Assembly (NCBI GenBank): GCA_963770485.1
Contig: CAVYPX010000013.1
Span: 1-19,688, forward strand
DNA length: 19,688 nucleotides
Origin: CAVVEC01 sp963770485
GTDB taxonomy: Bacteria > Acidobacteriota > Terriglobia > Terriglobales > Acidobacteriaceae
Direction: 5' to 3'
Under the pieces are notes generated by a model, which saw only the letters and a list, made by a program, of their open reading frames with translations, searched no databases and was not told where the DNA came from. Of this stretch, positions 13,977 through 19,688 are shown piece after piece. The translations under genes and the position numbers were made by a program. Every line of letters begins with the position of its first letter. The first letter of the stretch is position 1.

Positions 13977-14417
13977 ATGAGTCACTGTGTTGACCCCATC
14001 GTGGGTAAGATTCTGGCGGGCTGGCGCTATGACATTTCCGGCATTGCGCCCGAGATGCGTGGCGACTACGAGGAGCACTTCGCCGCTTGCGAACGCTGTC
14101 ACAGCCGCCAGCGCCTGCATCGCACCATTGACATCGCTTTGATCGTCCTGGCTTCGGTTTCGGCCGGAGTGTTCCTGTTCGCTTTCGGAGTAATCCGTTA
14201 CTTTGGCCCGCGGCACGCCTTCTGGCTGGAAATCGGGGCGCTGGCGGGTTTCGCCTTGTCGGCTTTGATCTGGCTGGTCGTGGCCGTCGCGACCCCCGCT
14301 CCCATGGCGGTCGTGGACGCCGCCAAAATTGGCGCCCGCCATGTGCATGATCGCCTGCCTGCGGAAATCCGCGAACTTTTGCCGGAAGAGCTGCGACTGA
14401 AAATCACGGGCTCATGA
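13977..14417 (+). CDS. Small membrane protein with zinc-finger (zf-HC2-like) motif
   Basis: 146 aa. The N-terminal part carries Cys4 and the H-x3-C-x2-C pattern His34, Cys38, Cys41, which is the layout of the anti-sigma-factor zinc finger (zf-HC2). Two membrane helices follow at about 51-74 and 84-106, and a charged tail of 40 residues at the end. This looks like an anti-sigma-like or zinc-binding membrane regulator, but no sigma-factor gene is beside it. The start has only a weak AGG upstream. It is 30 bp behind the metallo-hydrolase gene. Function by motif only; a conserved protein of unknown role is the safe reading. Confidence 0.75.
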   Translation: MSHCVDPIVGKILAGWRYDISGIAPEMRGDYEEHFAACERCHSRQRLHRTIDIALIVLASVSAGVFLFAFGVIRYFGPRHAFWLEIGALAGFALSALIWLVVAVATPAPMAVVDAAKIGARHVHDRLPAEIRELLPEELRLKITGS

Positions 14418-14529
14418 CCTCCGCAGTTTCCCTGCATCTCACCTCATTGCTCCCAGGGCCAGAAAGCAGGAACACCATCAAGGTCATGAAGTATGGCGAA
14501 AGAACCGGTCACCGAGGACAGCTGCAGGT

Positions 14530-15864
14530 TTGAAACCGAACCGCATCAGTCAGGCTATATGGATCTGCGGGCTCTGCCTTGTAGCGGCAGCGCAGAATCG
14601 GAATGATTCCGCTTCGATGCCGGGAATGCCTCCCACACAGAAAGAGTCCGGCTACCCAGCGCATGAGATGAACATGAACATGACTACGCCGCCGTCTCTG
14701 CCGTCGTTTCATTCCTCCTCGGGCACCGCCTGGCAGCCCGCGTCAGTCCCGGAGCGGATGTGGATGACCTCGCGCGGCGGCTGGGATTTGATGTTCCATG
14801 GCGTAGTTTTCCTCACCTACAACCAGCAGGGCGGACCGCGCGGCGAGGGCAAAGCCGAGTCGGTGAACTACCTAATGCTGATGGAACAACATCGGCTGGG
14901 ATCGGGAACACTGTTGCTGCGGGAGATGTTTTCCGCGGAATCGCTGACCTCGCCGCATCCCGGTTTCCCTGAGCTGTTTCAGACTGGCGAAACCTATCAC
15001 GGCCAGCCGCTGGTCGATCACCAGCATCCGCATAACGTTTTTGCTGAACTAGCCGCACTCTACACTGTGCCGGTTCACGAGAAAGTCACATGGCTTCTAT
15101 ACGGCGGTCCATCGGCCGAGCCTGCGCTGGGACCGGTGACTTATCTCCATCGCGAGTCGGCGTCGGAAGACCCGGCAGCGCCGCTCAGCCATCATGAACA
15201 GGACTCAACTCATACCAGCTTTGGAGTGGTGACCACGGGATTCATCTTTGATTATTCGAAGCTGGTTCGCGTCAAGATCGAGGGGTCGGCGTTCAATGGA
15301 CGTGAGCCCGATGAGCAGCGCTGGAGCATTCAGCTAGCACCGCTGGATTCCTGGTCGTTTCGGGTGAGCACCGCTCCCACTCGCAACTGGACGGCGCAAT
15401 ACAGCTATGGTCACCTGGTGCACCCGGAGGCACTGGAGCCAGGCAATCAGACCCGGCAAACGGCATCGCTCGAATACAATCGTCCGCTGGCGCGGGGGAA
15501 CTGGGCGACCTCGCTTATCTGGGGAAGGGTACAGAAGGAGTTCGCGATCTTTCCCCTCAACAGCTACCTGCTGGAATCGACGTTGAATTTTCGCCAGTGG
15601 AATTACGCTTACACCCGGCTCGAACTGGTGGACAAAGACGAACTGTTTCCCAACGCACTGACCCATCCCTCTTACCGCATCGGCGCGTACACTTTTGGCG
15701 GCGTGCGCGACCTGCTGCACAATGAGCACTGGCAGCTTGGCTTGGGTGCGGATGTGACTTTATATTCAAAGCCCGCGGCGCTGGATGCAGCGTATGGAAA
15801 CGATCCAGTTTCGTTTCACGTGTTTGTTCGCGTGCGGCCGGGGTTGATGGGGAACGCGCACTAG
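14530..15864 (+). CDS. Secreted or outer-membrane protein, Met/His-rich N-terminus, possibly metal-related
   Basis: 444 aa from a TTG start, chosen because no earlier start exists in frame and the resulting N-terminus (KPNR, then AIWICGLCLVAAA) is a signal peptide. The early mature part is rich in Met and His (SMPGMPP at 29-35, HEMNMNM at 45-51), as in copper-handling proteins. Further striking stretches are QTGETYHGQPLVDHQHPHN (151-169) and SHHEQDSTH (220-228). The C-terminal half has alternating polar/hydrophobic segments with aromatic residues (SWSFRVS, WTAQYSYGH, LEYNRPL, WNYAYTRLE), as in a beta-barrel outer-membrane protein. I recall similar uncharacterised proteins near heavy-metal resistance genes, but none of those is in this window. 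Function is inferred only. Confidence 0.72.
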   Translation: MKPNRISQAIWICGLCLVAAAQNRNDSASMPGMPPTQKESGYPAHEMNMNMTTPPSLPSFHSSSGTAWQPASVPERMWMTSRGGWDLMFHGVVFLTYNQQGGPRGEGKAESVNYLMLMEQHRLGSGTLLLREMFSAESLTSPHPGFPELFQTGETYHGQPLVDHQHPHNVFAELAALYTVPVHEKVTWLLYGGPSAEPALGPVTYLHRESASEDPAAPLSHHEQDSTHTSFGVVTTGFIFDYSKLVRVKIEGSAFNGREPDEQRWSIQLAPLDSWSFRVSTAPTRNWTAQYSYGHLVHPEALEPGNQTRQTASLEYNRPLARGNWATSLIWGRVQKEFAIFPLNSYLLESTLNFRQWNYAYTRLELVDKDELFPNALTHPSYRIGAYTFGGVRDLLHNEHWQLGLGADVTLYSKPAALDAAYGNDPVSFHVFVRVRPGLMGNAH

Positions 15865-15873
15865 AATAATCAC

Positions 15874-15939
15874 GTAGCGGCGGACGCCCTCGTCCGTCGA
15901 GCCGAAATCACAAATCGCGGACAGGAGCGCCCGCGCTAC
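15874..15939. repeat. 66-bp REP-like foldback repeat
   Basis: GTAGCG (15874-15879) and CGCTAC (15934-15939) are inverted ends. The arms GCGGACGCCCTCGTCCG and CGGACAGGAGCGCCCGC are largely complementary, so the whole element folds on itself. It lies between two convergent genes, a typical place for REP elements, and may act as a transcription barrier. Confidence 0.7.
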
Positions 15940-15945
15940 ACAGCA

Positions 15946-16422
15946 CTACCCCTTGATGTGGCAGGTCGCCAGGCCTTTCTTCTCGAGATACTGCTGATGG
16001 TATTCCTCTGCCTCGTAAAAAGTTACCGCCGGTACGATTTGCGTGACAATCGGCTTGCTGTAGTGGTGCGACTTTTCCAGTCTCTCCTTCGAAGCCTTGG
16101 CCGTGGCTTCCTGTTCCGGACTGTGAAAGAAGATGGCGGAGCGATACTGCGTGCCCCAATCCGGCCCTTGCCGGTTGAGCTGCGTGGGATCGTGGTTCTC
16201 CCAGAAGACTTCGAGCAGTTGATCGTAAGAAATCTTGCCGGGATCGTATTCGACCTCGACTGCCTCGGCGTGTCCGGTGCGGTCGGTGCAAACGTCTTTA
16301 TAGGTCGGATCGGCGAAGTTCCCGCCAGTGTAGCCGACCCGGGTCGAAATCACGCCGGGCAACTGGCGAAATGTGGCTTCTACTCCCCAGAAACAGCCTG
16401 CGGCAAATGTGGCTTTGGCCAT
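15946..16422 (-). CDS. msrA: Peptide-methionine (S)-S-oxide reductase MsrA
   Basis: 158 aa. MsrA reduces the S-epimer of methionine sulfoxide in proteins and free methionine, using thioredoxin. The catalytic motif AAGCFWGVE carries Cys10; VGYTGG, GHAEAVEVEYDP and DWGTQYRSAIFF are all present, and Cys154 near the end (LATCHIKG) is a likely resolving cysteine. The start is placed at 16422, where GGGGAG lies 8 nt upstream; a longer frame up to 16524 adds a non-conserved, unlikely extension. It is encoded alone, convergent with the secreted protein gene and divergent from the 66-aa gene. MsrB is not fused or adjacent. Confidence 0.95.
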   Translation of the reverse strand: MAKATFAAGCFWGVEATFRQLPGVISTRVGYTGGNFADPTYKDVCTDRTGHAEAVEVEYDPGKISYDQLLEVFWENHDPTQLNRQGPDWGTQYRSAIFFHSPEQEATAKASKERLEKSHHYSKPIVTQIVPAVTFYEAEEYHQQYLEKKGLATCHIKG

Positions 16423-16447
16423 GTCAGTGACTCCCCGAGTTCTACCG

Positions 16448-16453
16448 ATTGTA
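16448..16453 (-). promoter_or_regulatory. Candidate -10 (TACAAT) of msrA
   Basis: Read on the minus strand, TACAAT lies about 26 bp before the msrA start codon, which would give a leader of under 20 nt containing the GGGGAG ribosome site. The -35 is weak. Confidence 0.35.
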
Positions 16454-16541
16454 TTGGATGTAAGAAACGGCGAAAAGTGGCGATGGAGCAAGAATTTGTT
16501 ATACCGACCCTGGCATGGAGCCAAAATGAGAAAATCATCTT

Positions 16542-16742
16542 ATGGCAAATCTGACACTGGTCTATGGACTGCGCTTGCTGCCGTCCGGCGAAGTGGCGGA
16601 AGTCGGAGACGCAACCCTCAAACTGAAAAATGGGCGCGAAGCCCACGTGACGATGCACCTGCTCGAAGGCGGCAAGGAAGATATCGAGAAACAGTTGAAG
16701 ACCAGCCTGGAGGCGTTCTTCGATTTCTATCCAGAGATTTGA
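16542..16742 (+). CDS. 66-aa small protein of unknown function
   Basis: A short, acidic, soluble-looking protein: ANLTLVYGLRLLPSGEVAEV, then DATLKLKNGREAHVTMHLL and a helical end KEDIEKQLKTSLEAFFDFYPEI. It has no membrane segment or cysteine. The predicted pattern is two or three beta strands followed by one amphipathic helix. The codon use looks like real GC-rich coding DNA (third positions mostly G or C). No clear ribosome site precedes the ATG; GAGAAAA lies about 12-18 nt upstream. It is divergent from msrA with a 119-bp gap. I do not recognise a named family. Confidence 0.6.
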   Translation: MANLTLVYGLRLLPSGEVAEVGDATLKLKNGREAHVTMHLLEGGKEDIEKQLKTSLEAFFDFYPEI

Positions 16743-16799
16743 AAGACGGCCTTCGGACGTCAGGTCGGAGTCATCCCAGTTGCCCCGACACGCAAGATC

Positions 16800-16841
16800 T
16801 GACTCCTGACTCCTGCCCCGTGACTTCTGACTCCTGAGCCC
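16800..16841. repeat. Second, decayed TGACTCC heptad array
   Basis: Six 7-bp steps: TGACTCC, TGACTCC, TGCCCCG, TGACTTC, TGACTCC, TGAGCCC. Same unit and same strand sense as the array at 13014-13073, 3.8 kb away. Confidence 0.85.
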
Positions 16842-16879
16842 GCCTCCCGTACCCGGTCCGTGAGGCCCATCTCTCCATC

Positions 16880-16885
16880 TATAAT
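16880..16885 (+). promoter_or_regulatory. Candidate -10 (TATAAT) upstream of the SpoIIE phosphatase gene
   Basis: A perfect TATAAT with no good -35. If used, the mRNA leader would be about 185 nt and would contain the whole foldback element at 16920-17046. Confidence 0.35.
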
Positions 16886-16919
16886 TCGAGTCTATGGGCG
16901 TGTCGAAGGACCTAGAGTC

Positions 16920-17046
16920 TTGTCATTCCGAGGAGCGAGAGCGACGAGGAATCTGCAGTTTTCTTGTGAAGAACTCCAGATCCCTCCCCCTCGGCTTCGC
17001 TCGGGGCTCGACCTTCGGTCTCGGCAAGGATCGCTCGGGATGACAA
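16920..17046. repeat. 127-bp foldback repeat in the leader of the phosphatase gene
   Basis: TTGTCATTCCGAG (16920-16932) and CTCGGGATGACAA (17034-17046) are inverted with one wobble mismatch; GGAATCTG and CAGATCCC continue the stem inside. It is related in form to the elements at 10925 and 11011. It ends 31 bp before the start codon of the next gene. Confidence 0.8.
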
Positions 17047-17077
17047 CGAGACAGGATTTTTCAACAATCCACTAGCC

Positions 17078-19273
17078 ATGGAACTGTCCTACCGTAATCT
17101 CCGTCTGCGGCTAACCTACGCCGGCTTCTGGCCGACCAGCAAAGTCGCGCTGATCGCCTGGTATCTCTTGGGCTTGGACCTGTTGCTGTCCGTGCTGCAC
17201 AAGGCGCTAGCGGCGCTCAAGCTTTCCTGGGGCCAGAGCCTGGACGGATGGGTCAGCTTCCTGAACTTCGTTGTCTTGGTTCTCTTTTCGATTCTGGCGT
17301 TCCGCTGGCTGAAGGCCAAACTGCTGTGGCGGCTGCGCAACCGGCTGATCGTCACCTATGTTTTCATCGGGGTGATTCCGGTGGTCATGCTCGTCGCCCT
17401 GGCTCTGGGCTCGGCCTACTTGTTCGGCGGACAGTTTGCGACCTTTATCGTGACCAGCGCTTTGGGTTCCGAATTAGACAGCCTGGATGCCGCCAACACT
17501 ACGATTGCCCATCATCTGGCCGCTGCCATGAAACGCGGCGCGAGCAGTGATACGGCCGCTATCCAGAGCCTGCAGGAAGCAGATAAAGAGTGGGCCGACC
17601 GTCAAGTCTGTGTTTGGCTGAATAAGAAGATCGTTCTGAATAGTTCTCCGGCAGGAGTGACTTCTTCGCCTCCGACGCTTCCTGTCCGGCTCAAGAACTC
17701 CTTTCGGGGCGTGGTCCGCGATCACGATAAGCTCTTCGTGCGCGTGATGGAGACGGTTCCTGTAGGCAGCCGGACCCTGGCTGTCGTCTCCGGCGAGCCG
17801 CTGGATCAGCGCCTGCTGCAGCGCCTGGCCGCGAATTTGGGTGAAGTCACGCTGTACGAAGGCCTGTCTCGCCAGCAAGTCAGCCCGACGTCCGGCTCCG
17901 GTACAGGGAACAGCGGAGTGTCCTCGCCGGGAAAGGCAAGCAACCCTAAAGGCGACTTCGTGATATTAGACACGGGGAAAGGGCAACCATACGTCCTGCG
18001 CACGGACGAGGCGAAGCTCACATTCATCGCGGGTGCGGTTCCGCCTCCGGCTCGCGCTTTGGATCCTCAAGTATTGTTTGCAACTTCAGTCTGGGTAGTG
18101 GATTGGGACACGGGCGACACCTCCAATCCCGCTGGCATCAGCGTACAAACCCGCGTCTCCAAGCTCTATGAGCGATTGTTCGCCGCTCAGGGAGACTTTG
18201 CGCCGGCGGCCGAAGTGTTGCTATCCGTCGCCTTGATCGTTTTCGCGATCATTGAAGTCGCTGCTGTGGTGATTGGTACCCGTCTGACTCGCACGGTCAC
18301 AGGTGCGGTCGCTGAACTCTATGACGGAACCCAGCACGTGAACCGGGGCGACTTCGGCCATCGTATTCCGGTGAAATCCAATGACCAGGTCGCAACCTTG
18401 GCCAATGCGTTCAACTCGATGACCGCGTCGCTGCAAAAGCTGATCGAGGAGCAAAAGGAAAAACAGCGGCTGGAGAACGAACTGGTAATCGCACAGGAAG
18501 TGCAGGCCCAGCTCTTCCCGCGGGAGATTTCGCAACTCGCCTCGCTGGAGGTTCACGGCTTCTGCCGCCCGGCGCGGACGGTGAGCGGCGACTATTACGA
18601 TTTCCTGGCTCTCGAACCCGAAAAGCTGCTGCTTGCGGTTGGCGACATCAGCGGCAAGGGAATCTCGGCGGCGCTGCTGATGGCGACCATCCATTCCGCA
18701 GTGCGCGCCTACAGCGTGGAAAATATTCCTGTGCTGCGCGAACCCGCCGCCGTGGGCGCGGCCATCGGTTCCGGCATGATGCTGGCCTCAGGGTTGCACG
18801 GCGCTGAAGTATCTCCCGGCGCGTTGCTGTCACTGCTGAACCATCAGCTCTACGAAAGCACGCCCGCGGAAAAATATGCGACCTTGTTTCTGGGAATTTA
18901 CGACGGCGCGGAACGCAAATTCACTTACAGCAACGGCGGGCACCTGCCCCCGATCATCATGAGCGAGGACGGCAGCCTCCGGCGGCTGGATCGTGGCGGG
19001 ACCGTGGTTGGGTTATTTGATCACCAGAGTTATGAAGAAGGCTCGGTCCAACTTCGGCCCGGTGAGCTGCTTCTGGCCTATACCGACGGCGTCACCGAGC
19101 CGGAGAATGATTTTGGTGAGTTCGGAGAACGCCGGCTGATCAACTTGTTACGCGAAAATCGCGATTTGCCGCTGGCCCGCATCAGTGAAATTGTCACGGC
19201 GGCGGTGGATGATTGGATCGGGGCCAACGAACAACCGGACGACGTGACCCTGGTGCTGGCACGGGCAAGATAA
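17078..19273 (+). CDS. Membrane HAMP-SpoIIE (PP2C-type) serine/threonine phosphatase
   Basis: 731 aa. Three membrane helices lie at the N-terminus (about 22-44, 58-78, 89-115), then an extracytoplasmic sensor region (about 116-379), a fourth helix (380-401), a HAMP domain (about 400-455), a short coiled coil (452-480, EEQKEKQRLENELVIAQEVQ) and a SpoIIE/RsbU-type phosphatase domain (about 485-731). Metal-binding and active-site motifs are intact: SGDYYDF (503-509), VGDISGKGISAALLM (521-535), AYTDGVTEPEN (667-677) and QPDDVTLVLAR (719-729). Such proteins dephosphorylate anti-sigma-factor antagonists in partner-switching stress or envelope signalling. No anti-sigma or antagonist gene is next to it. 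No ribosome site is obvious before the ATG. Confidence 0.93.
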   Translation: MELSYRNLRLRLTYAGFWPTSKVALIAWYLLGLDLLLSVLHKALAALKLSWGQSLDGWVSFLNFVVLVLFSILAFRWLKAKLLWRLRNRLIVTYVFIGVIPVVMLVALALGSAYLFGGQFATFIVTSALGSELDSLDAANTTIAHHLAAAMKRGASSDTAAIQSLQEADKEWADRQVCVWLNKKIVLNSSPAGVTSSPPTLPVRLKNSFRGVVRDHDKLFVRVMETVPVGSRTLAVVSGEPLDQRLLQRLAANLGEVTLYEGLSRQQVSPTSGSGTGNSGVSSPGKASNPKGDFVILDTGKGQPYVLRTDEAKLTFIAGAVPPPARALDPQVLFATSVWVVDWDTGDTSNPAGISVQTRVSKLYERLFAAQGDFAPAAEVLLSVALIVFAIIEVAAVVIGTRLTRTVTGAVAELYDGTQHVNRGDFGHRIPVKSNDQVATLANAFNSMTASLQKLIEEQKEKQRLENELVIAQEVQAQLFPREISQLASLEVHGFCRPARTVSGDYYDFLALEPEKLLLAVGDISGKGISAALLMATIHSAVRAYSVENIPVLREPAAVGAAIGSGMMLASGLHGAEVSPGALLSLLNHQLYESTPAEKYATLFLGIYDGAERKFTYSNGGHLPPIIMSEDGSLRRLDRGGTVVGLFDHQSYEEGSVQLRPGELLLAYTDGVTEPENDFGEFGERRLINLLRENRDLPLARISEIVTAAVDDWIGANEQPDDVTLVLARAR

Positions 19274-19353
19274 GAGCCTCCGGGCTGTGGTTGGCCCCCA
19301 GCGCCGGGTGAGTCTGGTGTACATGAGTTCGTTGATAACGTCGACGAGAAAGG

Positions 19354-19380
19354 AGTAACTGATTACAACAGTTACTTTTC
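19354..19380 (+). terminator. Inverted repeat with T-run after the phosphatase gene
   Basis: AGTAACTG (19354-19361) and CAGTTACT (19369-19376) form a perfect 8-bp stem with a 7-base loop, followed by TTT. It is a modest intrinsic terminator for the phosphatase gene. Because it also lies 54 bp before the next start codon, it could instead be an operator. Confidence 0.5.
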
Positions 19381-19433
19381 AGGACGCTTGATCGGCGCAA
19401 GAATATCGGCAGCAGCTGTAGGTGACTGCGTCG

Positions 19434-19688
19434 ATGCGTCAAAAATCAGCGAAGCTTATTTGTAGGATTGACGTGGCTGGCCTTGCGAGCGTCATGTTTG
19501 CGCTGGTGGCAATGTTCCTCTTGCCTGCCTCGATGGTGGTCGACTCTCCCCGAAATGCGGCAGGTGTGGCAATAGACTTAGCGAGCGTTTCGCACCCGGC
19601 TGTGATGCGGGGTGCCGCTCGTGAAGATGCTTTGCTCATTGCGGTTCAACGAGACGGTAGCATCTGGTTCGATAAAGATCGAATCAAC
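19434..19688 (+). CDS. ExbD/TolR-like biopolymer transport protein, 5' part (runs off the window)
   Basis: 85 codons are visible without a stop. The layout is that of ExbD/TolR: short cytoplasmic N-terminus (MRQKSAKLICR), one membrane helix (about 13-36, IDVAGLASVMFALVAMFLLP), then a periplasmic part with DSPRNAAGVAIDLASVSHP and REDALLIAVQRDGSIWFDKD, which matches the ExbD pattern of acidobacterial proteins (EDA-x-x-VAV-x-RDG). ExbD works with ExbB to pass proton-motive force to TonB. The Asp that normally lies in the helix (I-D-V in ExbD) is aligned with Ser here (A-S-V-M). TAGGTG at about 19419 serves as a ribosome site. ExbB is not in view. Confidence 0.72.
   Translation, partial: MRQKSAKLICRIDVAGLASVMFALVAMFLLPASMVVDSPRNAAGVAIDLASVSHPAVMRGAAREDALLIAVQRDGSIWFDKDRIN

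Noticed and set aside
13626..14348. 240-aa open frame on the minus strand
   Set aside because: Runs across the metallo-hydrolase and zinc-finger genes on the other strand; no family-like sequence.
16423..16524. N-terminal extension of MsrA
   Set aside because: The extra 34 residues are not MsrA-like, and the ribosome site sits in front of the ATG at 16422.

Overview
The window looks like a piece of chromosome from a GC-rich, Gram-negative-type soil or sediment bacterium, most likely of the phylum Acidobacteriota. This rests on the gene mix and repeat style: two secreted 'Gloeo/Verruco' (GloVer) tandem-repeat proteins, an acidobacterial-style small basic protein with NUMOD3-like motifs, an ExbD/TolR-like gene, HAMP-SpoIIE phosphatase, LarB, and dispersed repeats of the TGTCATCCTGAG...CTCAGAATGACA kind plus TGACTCC heptad arrays. 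No rRNA, tRNA, CRISPR array, integrase or transposase was seen, so the phylum is inferred.

Layout. 1-2,200: a small basic DNA-binding-like protein (+) and a secreted GloVer protein (-). 2,100-5,300: a strong intrinsic terminator on the minus strand with no obvious gene behind it, then on the plus strand an alpha/beta hydrolase, a DUF58 membrane protein and a two-CBS-domain protein. 5,268-6,987: a second GloVer gene sits between two perfect 30-bp direct repeats; the left copy is the 3' end of the CBS gene and the right copy is a detached 3' end with its own stop, so the GloVer gene looks like an inserted cassette. 7,000-8,650: a leader region rich in RNA structure and palindromes, a 7-TM protein of unknown function, and a complete single-gene unit (promoter -10, ribosome site, 42-codon secreted peptide, terminator).

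8,650-12,900 is mostly minus strand: a large YyaL/DUF255 thioredoxin-fold protein, then about 890 bp without genes but full of foldback repeats, then a probable larB plus PPOX-family oxidoreductase operon. 12,900-15,864 (plus): two kinds of heptad repeats, a YycJ/WalJ-like metallo-hydrolase, a zinc-finger membrane protein and a Met/His-rich secreted or outer-membrane protein. 15,874-19,688: a REP-like foldback, msrA (-), a 66-aa conserved-looking small protein (+), a second heptad array, a foldback element in the leader of a 731-aa HAMP-SpoIIE phosphatase, and finally the start of an ExbD/TolR-like gene that runs off the window and seems to lack the usual transmembrane aspartate.

Most genes appear independent. 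The clearest pairings are larB with the PPOX gene (31-bp gap) and the metallo-hydrolase with the zinc-finger membrane protein (30-bp gap). The most unusual items are the 30-bp direct repeats around the GloVer cassette, the 42-aa secreted peptide unit, the three-way-junction-like leader near 7,030-7,085, the orphan minus-strand terminator and the ExbD-like protein with a serine in place of the usual aspartate.
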